In this document: piece by piece, positions 51,014 to 59,690 of the stretch
Layout of the letters: the number at the start of each line of letters is the position of its first letter
Numbering within the stretch: the first letter of the stretch is position 1
NCBI RefSeq assembly: GCF_017829975.1
Contig: NZ_JAEEGA010000012.1
Coordinates: forward strand, 1 to 64,000
Direction: 5' to 3'
DNA length: 64,000 bases
DNA from: Vagococcus allomyrinae
GTDB lineage: Bacteria > Bacillota > Bacilli > Lactobacillales > Vagococcaceae
Made by a program: the position numbers and the translations under genes
The notes under the pieces: model-generated
Seen by the model: only the letters and a program-made list of their open reading frames with translations
Told to the model about the DNA's origin: nothing
Database searches by the model: none

Positions 51014-51358
51014 TTATAAATGACTCTCATTTACTAACTTAAAACGACTCGCCGTTGCATGAAGTACGTATTCTTTTGAATCCTTATCAAATTTAAAAGA
51101 CCCTTCGAAATCACTGAAGACGACTTCTGCTAACTGAAGATCATTAAATGGCGAACACACTACGATATCTTCAATTATCACTTCAATTTTTTTTAACTGA
51201 TGAGCAGTTAAAGCCACAGTCATTTTAGAGCCTATTCTGACACTTTCATTACCTACACCGGCAACATCACTATAAGCAGGTAATAATTGAACCAAAATAA
51301 ACTTACCACCCTTCAAAATCATATGATCATTAAACGTAATATCATTAATATTCAACAT
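51014..51358 (-). CDS. Unknown small protein between the lectin-like and recombinase-like genes
   Basis: 114 residues, mainly beta-strand (MILKGGKFILVQLLPAYSDV, IEVIIEDIVVCSPFND), with no signal peptide or membrane helix. No family is recognised. AAAGGAG lies seven bases before the ATG. It is transcribed with the recombinase-like gene 30 bases downstream and separated from the preceding lectin-like gene by a long hairpin. Confidence 0.65.
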   Translation of the reverse strand: MLNINDITFNDHMILKGGKFILVQLLPAYSDVAGVGNESVRIGSKMTVALTAHQLKKIEVIIEDIVVCSPFNDLQLAEVVFSDFEGSFKFDKDSKEYVLHATASRFKLVNESHL

Positions 51359-51397
51359 AGATATACTCCTTTTTAGTCACTCAATTTGCCATTATGC

Positions 51398-51440
51398 GTG
51401 ACCAAAGCCTCAAGATGTTATCTCTTAAGGATTTGGTCAC
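51398..51440 (-). other. Long hairpin between the lectin-like gene and the small-gene run
   Basis: GTGACCAAA and CCTTAAGA on one side pair with TCTTGAGG and TTTGGTCAC on the other, giving an almost unbroken 18-bp stem with a 7-base loop. No U-tract follows on either strand. More likely an RNA processing or stability element, or a protein-binding site, than a terminator. Confidence 0.65.
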
Positions 51441-51466
51441 TTATAGACTCACTCTTTCCCATCAAG

Positions 51467-54400
51467 CTATTCATTTTGATCAGGTTTCACGACATCCCAC
51501 CCTTGTTTATTATTCCAAATGGCCTCTTTCGTATTTCCTTTATCATCCTGATAGGTTACTGTTATTTTATTACGGGCCTGATTTAATGGAATATCCAAAA
51601 TGGTCGTCTCCACAACAGGACTGTTTTTCACCTTAAAAGCTTCATACTTCTCACCATCAATATATACAGTAAAGCCTTCCACATTCGCATAATAAACATG
51701 AAGCTGATCATTTACCATTGAAAGATAAATAGCATTATCCAACTTAGGCTTAAGATAAATTGTCAGCCAAAACTCCGTACTAAGACTGCTATCTATGAGA
51801 ACTGTCTGTTTCCTTTCATTCTCCTGATGTGGTTCTTCCTTTGTAGTTAAAACATAACCAGCTACTTCATAAAACCCAAGATTTAATGGAATAACTTTGA
51901 AAACTTCCCCTTCTACTTCAAGCAATAATTCTACCGGCGTGTAACTAAGAGTTGCACTATCAATACCAGAGGTAATTTTATTCGTCACTTTATTTGCTGG
52001 ACTACTTTCAATTCGAACCGTCCCTTGTTTTGGCACCTCCACTTTAGCCGTTGGCTCCAAAATAATTTGCCTCACATGAAGAGCAGTCGCTCGCCTTCGA
52101 TAAATTAACTTACCTTCCTGATAGGTTTCACCAATTATGTATTCCAACCCTCGATCGGAACCATCTATGTTAGTCGCCTTAACAAATTCATATAATGCAA
52201 TCGTCTTAGGTTCCACCCGTTGTTGATTGCCAATTCTTAAAACTTGGTCATAGATCAAATTGCCAGCTTCTAGCGGTGCCCCTTTTTCATCATAGGCCTT
52301 CAAAGAAATTTTCTGCGGAATAGCTGCTTCCCACGATAGATCCGTTAACTCTTCTTTCTCCACTTGATTACCATATTGCGAAAACTCCACATAATATCCT
52401 TGATTACTACTACCAGCATGATTAAATGGAATATCGTTAAACCACTTGTTTTTAAATGCAAATATCATGGCGTTTTCAGCATTTCCAACATTGTTTGGTT
52501 CATTGGAACTAGCTGTCCCACTATTAGTTTTTCTGACCCAACCATCATAGATACCAGCTGGCGCTCGCCCACCGCCATCATAAGTTGCTTTATTAAGATA
52601 CATAATTCCAGACTCAGGACCATTTGACCAATACCAATGCCCCTTACTACTATCATAAAGAGTTTCTGGAATACTCTTTTCATCATTCACTAAAGAGTTA
52701 GCATCTGATGTTTTAGTCAATCTAGTGCCACCTAACCACCCCGGTTTTTTCGCAATATTATTGTAAATAAAATCATGTTCTTCAGGAGTTGTAACAGTTG
52801 CCAGATAACCAGTCAAATTTTTGTAAGACAATTTTTTCGCTTCATTATAAGCTTGAGGCCAAGTCAACGTTTTATTAAGAAAGGTGTAGTAATGAGGAAC
52901 TCCCTCTTCGTCTGACCACGATGTATACACTTTTTCGTGGAAAATTAGTCTTATGCTGCCTACTTCATTTACAGGTTCTTTCAACGTTACTCTTAAATCC
53001 TTGATAAACGATTCAATCGTGGCTAAGTTATTTGACCCTTCCATAGCAAATGTAAAAGAACGGGATGTATCAGTTTCACTGTTCTCAAATGAATACCAAC
53101 CTGTTGGTAACGATAAACTACTAAAAGATTTAATTTCAGCATGCTTAGGAACATGAACTTCCAAAGATTTCATTTTATTGTCAATATAGTGATCTAATGT
53201 CAGGTTAACAATCTTCGCCTCATCCTTTGTTCGCTCAATATCAAAATCAACATATTGAACCAGATCATCAATTGGCTGGCTGTCAATCTCTCCAACATTG
53301 TTGGCACGATCCACAGCTAAAAGATGTAAATACTTATCCGCTCCCTTCTGTCCAGGAACGGTAAAATTTACTTCTGTCGTGTATGTCAGCGACTCATCAT
53401 CAGGCGCAACATAAGCATCAAATTTAGATTGATCAATTCGACCAAATTCATCTTTATAGCCTTCGACAGTCATCTTCAGATTAGTAGTAGGTGAATCTGT
53501 GATTTCATAAAAATAGCCAGCAATATTACTAAGAATAGTTTCCTGTACTGTATCAGATTTTTTCACACCATTATTTTTGGTATCTGCATCCACATACCAT
53601 TGATAGACTTTCCCTCGATCAACTGCATCAGTTTTAATAGTTAATGAACCGTCTTTTCCAGCTCTAATAACAGGTGTTTTTGGCTTTTCTGGTCCTTTAT
53701 CATCCTTAACTGTCTGATCACTGGCAAATGTATCCAAAGAAACTTGAGCAAGATTGTATAATGAATTTACTAATATTTTCATTTCATCAGATGTTGACTG
53801 ACCGTTTGAATGACCTGTTTGAATCAACCCTAAATTGTCTTTTGTTAACAAATAATGATTATTAGTACCATAAGTAGCATCATTCACTAAATTACCACCA
53901 GAGCCAACACTCGTAACCCCGAAAGGTGCCTTAAACTCCAACCATTTTGTATTAGTATTAACTCCAGACATTTGTGCGGCAGAATGTGCATAAGGTATAG
54001 ATAACTCCAAACTATTAGCCAATTCATGGGGGTATTTCATTAGATAACCATTATTGGTAACTTTAACCTTATTACTTCCCATCCGTAATTCCTTTTTCCA
54101 GGGATTGTTAGTCCCCGTTGAATAGGTTGTAATTCCCAGATAGGTTTTGAACGTATCAAAATTTTTGAGATTTGCCCAAATCGTATCATGACCGAATAAA
54201 ACACCACGACCCGAATCCATAAATTTTTTCGTTTCCTCACGACTTGTGGCATTCAAATCTCGACTGTTATTTGAATCCCAAGTTCCGAACATCAGCACAT
54301 CATACTTATAATCCCCTTTTCCATCAATCAATGCTCCTCTAACATTACTATTGTAGGTTGCCATAGACATTGAGGTGACCTTGATCAAACCGAGCCCAAT

Positions 54401-54796
54401 ACTTGGATTAGTCATCCAACCTTTTAAGGTATTGGAAGCATCACTATCTGGATAAATATTTAAAACTTGTACCTCCTTCCCAAAATTAACCGATCGATTC
54501 TCCCATGTCACGCCTTGATCTTCAGATTGGTAAAGCTGATACCCTCCTTGGCTCAAGTTAGGTACATCGTCCCACTTTAAATCAGCGTAGTTCTTTTTTG
54601 CCGATGTATCCCACCTATTATCTACAGTTAGACGAAAATCTCCCTTTTTGATTACAGTCGAAGCCTCAAGCTTACTAAAAAACGTTTGATAGATTGTCAC
54701 GCCAATGATCACTACAGCAACTAGTCCGACAATTCCCCCAAAAAGCTTTAGCCTATTAACCTGATGTCGCTCATTTCTAGGCCTTCTCCTACTCAT
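51467..54796 (-). CDS. Large membrane-anchored surface protein with C-type lectin domain (DUF5057-like)
   Basis: 1,109 residues. A basic start (MSRRRPRNERHQ) is followed by one transmembrane helix at about 17-40. Residues 50-360 resemble DUF5057 (YDVLMFGTWDSNNSRDL, RGVLFGHD). Ig-like segments occupy about 370-625. A C-type lectin domain lies at about 634-806, with TFLNKTLTWPQAYNEAKKL, EPNN at 766-769 and WFND at 785-788 (the WND calcium motif form). About 300 further beta-rich residues follow. There is no LPXTG anchor. It is directly after pilO (24 bases), so it is probably a pilus-associated adhesin or export substrate. The first helix lacks the prepilin Glu5. Confidence 0.82.
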   Translation of the reverse strand: MSRRRPRNERHQVNRLKLFGGIVGLVAVVIIGVTIYQTFFSKLEASTVIKKGDFRLTVDNRWDTSAKKNYADLKWDDVPNLSQGGYQLYQSEDQGVTWENRSVNFGKEVQVLNIYPDSDASNTLKGWMTNPSIGLGLIKVTSMSMATYNSNVRGALIDGKGDYKYDVLMFGTWDSNNSRDLNATSREETKKFMDSGRGVLFGHDTIWANLKNFDTFKTYLGITTYSTGTNNPWKKELRMGSNKVKVTNNGYLMKYPHELANSLELSIPYAHSAAQMSGVNTNTKWLEFKAPFGVTSVGSGGNLVNDATYGTNNHYLLTKDNLGLIQTGHSNGQSTSDEMKILVNSLYNLAQVSLDTFASDQTVKDDKGPEKPKTPVIRAGKDGSLTIKTDAVDRGKVYQWYVDADTKNNGVKKSDTVQETILSNIAGYFYEITDSPTTNLKMTVEGYKDEFGRIDQSKFDAYVAPDDESLTYTTEVNFTVPGQKGADKYLHLLAVDRANNVGEIDSQPIDDLVQYVDFDIERTKDEAKIVNLTLDHYIDNKMKSLEVHVPKHAEIKSFSSLSLPTGWYSFENSETDTSRSFTFAMEGSNNLATIESFIKDLRVTLKEPVNEVGSIRLIFHEKVYTSWSDEEGVPHYYTFLNKTLTWPQAYNEAKKLSYKNLTGYLATVTTPEEHDFIYNNIAKKPGWLGGTRLTKTSDANSLVNDEKSIPETLYDSSKGHWYWSNGPESGIMYLNKATYDGGGRAPAGIYDGWVRKTNSGTASSNEPNNVGNAENAMIFAFKNKWFNDIPFNHAGSSNQGYYVEFSQYGNQVEKEELTDLSWEAAIPQKISLKAYDEKGAPLEAGNLIYDQVLRIGNQQRVEPKTIALYEFVKATNIDGSDRGLEYIIGETYQEGKLIYRRRATALHVRQIILEPTAKVEVPKQGTVRIESSPANKVTNKITSGIDSATLSYTPVELLLEVEGEVFKVIPLNLGFYEVAGYVLTTKEEPHQENERKQTVLIDSSLSTEFWLTIYLKPKLDNAIYLSMVNDQLHVYYANVEGFTVYIDGEKYEAFKVKNSPVVETTILDIPLNQARNKITVTYQDDKGNTKEAIWNNKQGWDVVKPDQNE

Positions 54797-54820
54797 TTCG
54801 ATCACCACTTTCCCTGCAAT

Positions 54821-55447
54821 TTATTTGTTCTCATCTTGATTGTTAGCCGCCAAAGGAGTCCCTGTCTCATAGCTAGATAAATAGTACATATTCAGATTAA
54901 CCGTGGCCGAATAAGCAAAACTGCCTTCACCAACCGAATCCGGATTATGACGGTATGTTACCTGTGTGACTTTTGTAAAACGCTCATCATTCTCTAAGTG
55001 TTCCACAAAACTCAATAAACCAGGCTCAGAGTCACTAATAACATCAAAACTCATCGTCAGGCACCTAATCTGATTCTCATCATCAACTGCTCCCTCATCT
55101 ACAGGAAAAAAAGTGGTATCCTCAAAAGTCATATGTTGAAGAGATACCGTATTTTTTTGAGCCAACCCTTGAAAATACTCAGCCAATGACATGCCATTTG
55201 GTAATTTTGGCCTTTCCGCTACCATAGTTGTTTCCAACAAAGCCGGCAAATCCTTCAATTTCACTATCTTTTCCTGTTCACCATGAATGTCCTTCCCGAG
55301 GATATCCACTTGTTTTTTTAACTCATTAACGTTTGCCGCTTTAGGCTGAATCAAAATTCCCCAGACAATCAACGTTAAACCAACTATTGCTAAGGCCAGT
55401 AGAGTAGACATTATTATATGTTTTTTGGAAAATGAAATTTTAGTCAT
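54821..55447 (-). CDS. pilO: PilO-like type IV pilus alignment protein
   Basis: 208 residues with one N-terminal helix (about residues 12-33), a coiled coil (NELKKQVDILGKDIHGEQEKIVKLKD, quoted in part) and a ferredoxin-like C-terminal half. This is the architecture of PilO, which pairs with PilN on the outer face of the membrane to align the pilus machine. Its ATG overlaps the end of pilN by eight bases. Sequence conservation is low, as usual for PilO, so the name relies on order and fold. Confidence 0.82.
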   Translation of the reverse strand: MTKISFSKKHIIMSTLLALAIVGLTLIVWGILIQPKAANVNELKKQVDILGKDIHGEQEKIVKLKDLPALLETTMVAERPKLPNGMSLAEYFQGLAQKNTVSLQHMTFEDTTFFPVDEGAVDDENQIRCLTMSFDVISDSEPGLLSFVEHLENDERFTKVTQVTYRHNPDSVGEGSFAYSATVNLNMYYLSSYETGTPLAANNQDENK

Positions 55448-56054
55448 CTTGGGCCTTCTCCATTCTGGATATCATAGGAACTTCCTCTTTTTTCAGACGT
55501 ACGATGTAATCCGACTCCGAGAAGTCAGCTTCTTTCGTAATCGATACCGGCTTACAATCGTACACCCATTCAATCTTTTCTATAGCTTCCTTAAATCTGA
55601 CACCACCGGTATAAAAATCGCCTCTAACACGTATCGTTAAACTAGGAAGTAACTTCGAGCCATCACCAGCCAATACGTCTTGAGTGTTTTGCTCAGCTGG
55701 CTCGTCTAATAACAACTCATAAGACAACATAATCACGTCAACACTCTTAGCTACCTCACTAAAATTAGCCATTACAGATGCGGCCAGCTTCTGTTCCTGT
55801 TTCAAATTAGAGACCGCCCCTTGAAGATCAACTAATTGAGATTGTTGCAATTCTTTAACTTTTTTCCCAAGTAGCGCCTTTTCCATCAGTTGACTATTGA
55901 CTTGATTCGTGTATTTCGTCACATTTAATTGATAAAATAAAAACAGAAATATCAACATGAGAACAACCATAATTGCTGTAAACCCTGACCCGATCAAAAT
56001 AATGTCAAATGCCTTATTTTTTACAAATTTATCTGGTAACAAATTAATATTCAT
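55440..56054 (-). CDS. pilN: PilN-like type IV pilus alignment protein
   Basis: 204 residues. It begins with MNINLLPDKF, matching the PilN motif (NLLP) that binds the PilM groove, then a transmembrane helix (about residues 20-45), a coiled coil and a ferredoxin-like domain. It lies one base after pilM and overlaps pilO. It would connect cytosolic PilM to the PilO partner. Confidence 0.88.
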   Translation of the reverse strand: MNINLLPDKFVKNKAFDIILIGSGFTAIMVVLMLIFLFLFYQLNVTKYTNQVNSQLMEKALLGKKVKELQQSQLVDLQGAVSNLKQEQKLAASVMANFSEVAKSVDVIMLSYELLLDEPAEQNTQDVLAGDGSKLLPSLTIRVRGDFYTGGVRFKEAIEKIEWVYDCKPVSITKEADFSESDYIVRLKKEEVPMISRMEKAQDD

Positions 56055-56055
56055 G

Positions 56056-57078
56056 CTAAACCTCTTTCATAGATAGTCCTGCTGCTAATAGATAACGCTC
56101 AGGAATATCTTCTTGACCATTTTTTAGGGGAGACCCTAAGGCTTTAACTGGTAGCTCGTTCCGCTCTTGGATGATAATCTCAGCCTCCTTAGTCAAAAAA
56201 GGATGGCCGCCAACTAAATAAATTTGCGAAAGTGTTTTACCAGAAGAGATTTCCGTTGTAAAATAATCAGAAACATGTTGAATCGTCAGCCCTAACCCAT
56301 CCAACGCTTCTAACTCGACTGACTTAGAAAACTCCATTTTAGAAGACTCATTCTTTTCAATATATTTCCAGTTAACTTGATTATAATTTTCGTACTGAAC
56401 ATAAACAGGTACAAACTTTTCAAAAATAGTGATGGTCGCTGTCCCTGCATTCAGTTCTACAAGTGTAAAGTTTTGTGACCAGTTGATGCGCTTTTGAAAC
56501 ACTCGCGCATAGGCCAGTGAGCTAGCATCAACACCAATTAATTGACCACCACTCTTTTTAATCGTATCCCCAATCTTCTCCAAAAAAGGTTCAGATGTTA
56601 CCACGACAGAAACATTACCATCTATTAACATTTGATTTTTTTTTACTAAGATGTTTTTCACTTTATCCGGCGAGCGCTTCTTTTTCTTTTTTGACTTTTT
56701 TGTATCACCATGATCGTAAACTAATAAGTCAAAAATTGGCTGATCAAAAGGCAAAGGAATTGATTCACCTAATTCAAAAAATAGAAACTCACGGACTTCT
56801 TTTTCTGATTTCATCTGTTGAACAGGCACCTGTCTAATCAATAGCTTGGAATTTGGTGTCGCAATGATCATCTCAGCATTTTTCATATGCGTTTTACGAT
56901 AGATTTCTTTTAAGCAATTCACAAATTGCTCTGAATTTCTCAACTTATCACCTTTGAAAAAAGAACCATTATTCACGATCTCGCCATAGGTCCATTTGGA
57001 ATTTTTCTGTACGCAATAACGAATCACGTTCTTTTCAATATCAATGCCGATGCCCCGACGCCTTCTTTTTTTCATCAT
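56056..57078 (-). CDS. pilM: PilM-like actin-fold pilus protein
   Basis: 340 residues with an actin-like fold. It starts with IGIDIEKNVIRYCV (phosphate 1 loop) and has VELNAGTATITIF and the late QIYLVGGHPFL block. PilM is cytosolic and binds the N-terminus of PilN. Between residues about 138 and 152 a Lys/Arg-rich insertion (KKSKKKKKRS) is unusual. The start at 57078 is chosen because GTAGGAG lies just upstream; an earlier in-frame start overlaps pilD. Confidence 0.85.
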   Translation of the reverse strand: MMKKRRRRGIGIDIEKNVIRYCVQKNSKWTYGEIVNNGSFFKGDKLRNSEQFVNCLKEIYRKTHMKNAEMIIATPNSKLLIRQVPVQQMKSEKEVREFLFFELGESIPLPFDQPIFDLLVYDHGDTKKSKKKKKRSPDKVKNILVKKNQMLIDGNVSVVVTSEPFLEKIGDTIKKSGGQLIGVDASSLAYARVFQKRINWSQNFTLVELNAGTATITIFEKFVPVYVQYENYNQVNWKYIEKNESSKMEFSKSVELEALDGLGLTIQHVSDYFTTEISSGKTLSQIYLVGGHPFLTKEAEIIIQERNELPVKALGSPLKNGQEDIPERYLLAAGLSMKEV

Positions 57079-57097
57079 CACTACTCCTACCTTTATC

Positions 57098-57877
57098 TCA
57101 TCTAAATAATAATTCAATCAAGGTCTCATATTGCCCAGTTGAATATTGGTAAACTAACAAAGTCCCTATTCCGATAAAGGGACCAAACGGAATAAATTTT
57201 GAGCTTTGTCGCCTCATCAAGATCATTCCTAAATAATAAATGAGAGCCACAACAGATGCCACAAACAAAACAGCAACTACTTGAAATGGCCCAATAAATA
57301 TCCCAATAATTGCAAATAATTTGATGTCGCCTCCCCCCATGGCCTTTTCCTTTATTTCTGTTAATATAAACAGTGGGAGAAAGCCAACTAAAAGGCCGGC
57401 TATTGGATACCACCAGTATTCATTTTGGGGAATGAAAAAGCGTTCAATAATTCCCAATAACATAAAAGGTCCTAAAACTTTATTCGGAATAATTTGATAC
57501 TTAATGTCAGAGACACTAACTATCAATAGCAATGATATCAACGTAATACTCACTATTATCTCTGGTGTCAGTTGCATTAACGCAACTGACATCACAAATA
57601 GCACCCCTGTTAAACACTCAAAAATAGGTGAGATTACACCTATTTTTGAAGAACAGTAACGACATTTCCCTTTCAAGAATATATAGGAAATCCCCGGAAT
57701 CAATTGCCAGGCCACTAATTTATGGTGACAATCATCACAATGCGAACGGCCTACCAGCGATTCCTTTTTTGGTACACGATAGCCTACCACCATGAAAAAG
57801 GAGCCCAGACACATTCCTATGATAAACAAATAGAAATACACAACAATAATTGGAACATATAATCCAAATAAACTCAT
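57098..57877 (-). CDS. pilD: Prepilin peptidase
   Basis: A 259-residue membrane aspartic protease that cleaves and N-methylates prepilins. Both catalytic aspartates are present: Asp124 (SDIKYQIIPN) and Asp184 in GGGD. The zinc-binding CDDC (47-50) and CRYC (72-75) support the methylase-bearing full-length class. Seven or eight helices. It lies 47 bases after the prepilin gene it presumably processes. Confidence 0.94.
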   Translation of the reverse strand: MSLFGLYVPIIVVYFYLFIIGMCLGSFFMVVGYRVPKKESLVGRSHCDDCHHKLVAWQLIPGISYIFLKGKCRYCSSKIGVISPIFECLTGVLFVMSVALMQLTPEIIVSITLISLLLIVSVSDIKYQIIPNKVLGPFMLLGIIERFFIPQNEYWWYPIAGLLVGFLPLFILTEIKEKAMGGGDIKLFAIIGIFIGPFQVVAVLFVASVVALIYYLGMILMRRQSSKFIPFGPFIGIGTLLVYQYSTGQYETLIELLFR

Positions 57878-57924
57878 AAAGAAACTCCATTCAATAATAT
57901 GATAGTTTTAAACAACTACGACGT

Positions 57925-58395
57925 TTAGTCGAATAAAGTTGTTCTATCTAGGTTTGAAGCAGCATCCACATCACCATCAAATTCTTTACTTGACTTTGAA
58001 CCTGCCTTTAACTGACCAGTTGGAAATTTAACACTAAGTTCTCCATCCGTTCCTACTGTAAATTTAATGTCCGTTAAAGTTCCATAACTTTTGACCTGCT
58101 TAATATAGCCTTTAGTTTTCACTTCATCTAAACCAAATTCCCCTGTTGCTCCATCTGTCAATTCATTCATTTGATATAAACTACCAGCATTCAAAGCTTG
58201 CTGAATGTTGGAAATTGCCGCATCTTCTCTCGAATTTTGAATGACCTTACCAATAGCAAGTGCACCCACTCCCATGATGATAGCCAAGATTACCACAGTT
58301 GCTAATAATTCGACTAACGTTAGCCCTTGCTCATCTTCAACAATACGATTAAATCTTCCTTCTTTTCTCTCTTGTAACGTTACAACATTCGTCAT
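57925..58395 (-). CDS. pilA: Major-type type IV prepilin
   Basis: 156 residues. A long 24-residue basic leader ends in G|LTLVELLATVVILAIIMG, the classic cleavage site with Glu5 and a 20-residue hydrophobic helix. The C-terminal half is a beta-rich head without cysteine pairs, so no disulfide loop. AGGAGG lies eight bases before the ATG, so the long leader is real. It is the only recognisable prepilin in the window and sits between pilC and pilD. Confidence 0.92.
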   Translation of the reverse strand: MTNVVTLQERKEGRFNRIVEDEQGLTLVELLATVVILAIIMGVGALAIGKVIQNSREDAAISNIQQALNAGSLYQMNELTDGATGEFGLDEVKTKGYIKQVKSYGTLTDIKFTVGTDGELSVKFPTGQLKAGSKSSKEFDGDVDAASNLDRTTLFD

Positions 58396-58432
58396 TCTTT
58401 CATCCTCCTGAAAATCTTTTTATCTATATTAG

Positions 58433-58452
58433 CTAGAAGTCTAGGTTTCTAG
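58433..58452 (-). other. Small inverted repeat in the pilC-pilin gap
   Basis: CTAGAA...TTCTAG with an eight-base loop, inside the 83-base gap before the prepilin gene. It may be an RNA processing site that allows higher prepilin mRNA levels. Confidence 0.4.
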
Positions 58453-58478
58453 TTAATAACTAAATTAATAATGAGAAA

Positions 58479-59690
58479 TTATCCTTGTACTGCACTATAC
58501 ATTGCAAACATCGGCAACATAATTGCAGCTACTATGAATCCAACAATGCCACAAATCACTAATAACACTAGAGGTTCAATAATAGTCTTAATCCGTTTAG
58601 TGGATTCATCCACTTCTCTTTCATAAATCACACTCAGCTTTTCGAGCATATCTTCTAAAGAACCTGTACTTTCGCCAACCTTCACCATTTGTGTCGCTAA
58701 TAAAGGCACGGCAAAGCTGTTGGAGAAGATAGAACTTATACGTCCACCTTGAGACACTTCTACTTCACATTGTTGTACCATCTGTTTAATAAATGTATTT
58801 TTCACTACTTCTCCACTCATTTCTAATGCCTTTACCATGGGGACTGAACTCCCAAGTAGAGAAGATAGAGTAGTCATAAAGACTGAGAAATTGCTTTTTT
58901 GCATGAGCTCTCCAAATCCAGGGAGTTTTAACATCATAGCATCATAGTTCAAGCGGAAAGTAGGATTTCTCTTCCCAAAGAACAATCCAATTGAAATACC
59001 CAAAATTGCCAAAACCACAACAATACCTTTAGTTTGCAAAAAATCACTAATCGACATTGTCAGTTTCGTAATGGCCGGTAATTCAGCATCAAAATCCTCA
59101 AATACCGTCACAAACATCGGAACAATCGATACCATCAAAAAGATACCAACAGCTATTGATGCAATTAACATCATAATTGGATAAATCATGGCCGTCACAA
59201 TACTGCTACGATTAGCAGAAGATTTTTCATAATAATCAGCCATCTTCTTTAAGTTACTCTCCAACGAGCCTGATACTTCAGCTACGGCGATTACATTAAC
59301 GAGTAGTGGAGGAAACGCATTTGGATGTTTTTTATAACTATCAGAAAGAGTCGACCCATTTTCCAAGTCCTGAGTGACCTCATTTAAAATCTTCTTAAAA
59401 TTCTTGTCTTGTTGCTGTTCTTCTAACATAGTGGATGCTTCCAAGACAGTTATTCCCGCATTTATTAACGTTGAAAATTGTTGCAAATATCCTACTAATA
59501 GCTTAGGTTTGACCCCAGAAAATAAAGTTATCTCCTTATTGGCAAAGGTTGCTTCTTGTTCCACTACCGATAGAGGCTTGATGTGTTTTTTTTTCAATAA
59601 CTGACTAGCTTCCATCACAGAACTTGCCTGGATGGTCCCACGAGAAGTTTCCCCAGAATATTTTTTCCCCTGATAAACAAACGTCGCCAT
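58479..59690 (-). CDS. pilC: PilC inner-membrane platform protein
   Basis: 403 residues, the polytopic platform of the pilus motor. It has two GspF domains in tandem (first around SGVKPKLLVGYLQQFSTLINAG, quoted in part, second around LMQKSNFSVFMTTLSSLLGSSVPMV) and three or four transmembrane helices, with GSLEDMLEKL typical of PilC/GspF. The ATG overlaps the pilT stop by one base (TAATG). It would couple PilB and PilT to fibre assembly and disassembly. Confidence 0.94.
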   Translation of the reverse strand: MATFVYQGKKYSGETSRGTIQASSVMEASQLLKKKHIKPLSVVEQEATFANKEITLFSGVKPKLLVGYLQQFSTLINAGITVLEASTMLEEQQQDKNFKKILNEVTQDLENGSTLSDSYKKHPNAFPPLLVNVIAVAEVSGSLESNLKKMADYYEKSSANRSSIVTAMIYPIMMLIASIAVGIFLMVSIVPMFVTVFEDFDAELPAITKLTMSISDFLQTKGIVVVLAILGISIGLFFGKRNPTFRLNYDAMMLKLPGFGELMQKSNFSVFMTTLSSLLGSSVPMVKALEMSGEVVKNTFIKQMVQQCEVEVSQGGRISSIFSNSFAVPLLATQMVKVGESTGSLEDMLEKLSVIYEREVDESTKRIKTIIEPLVLLVICGIVGFIVAAIMLPMFAMYSAVQG

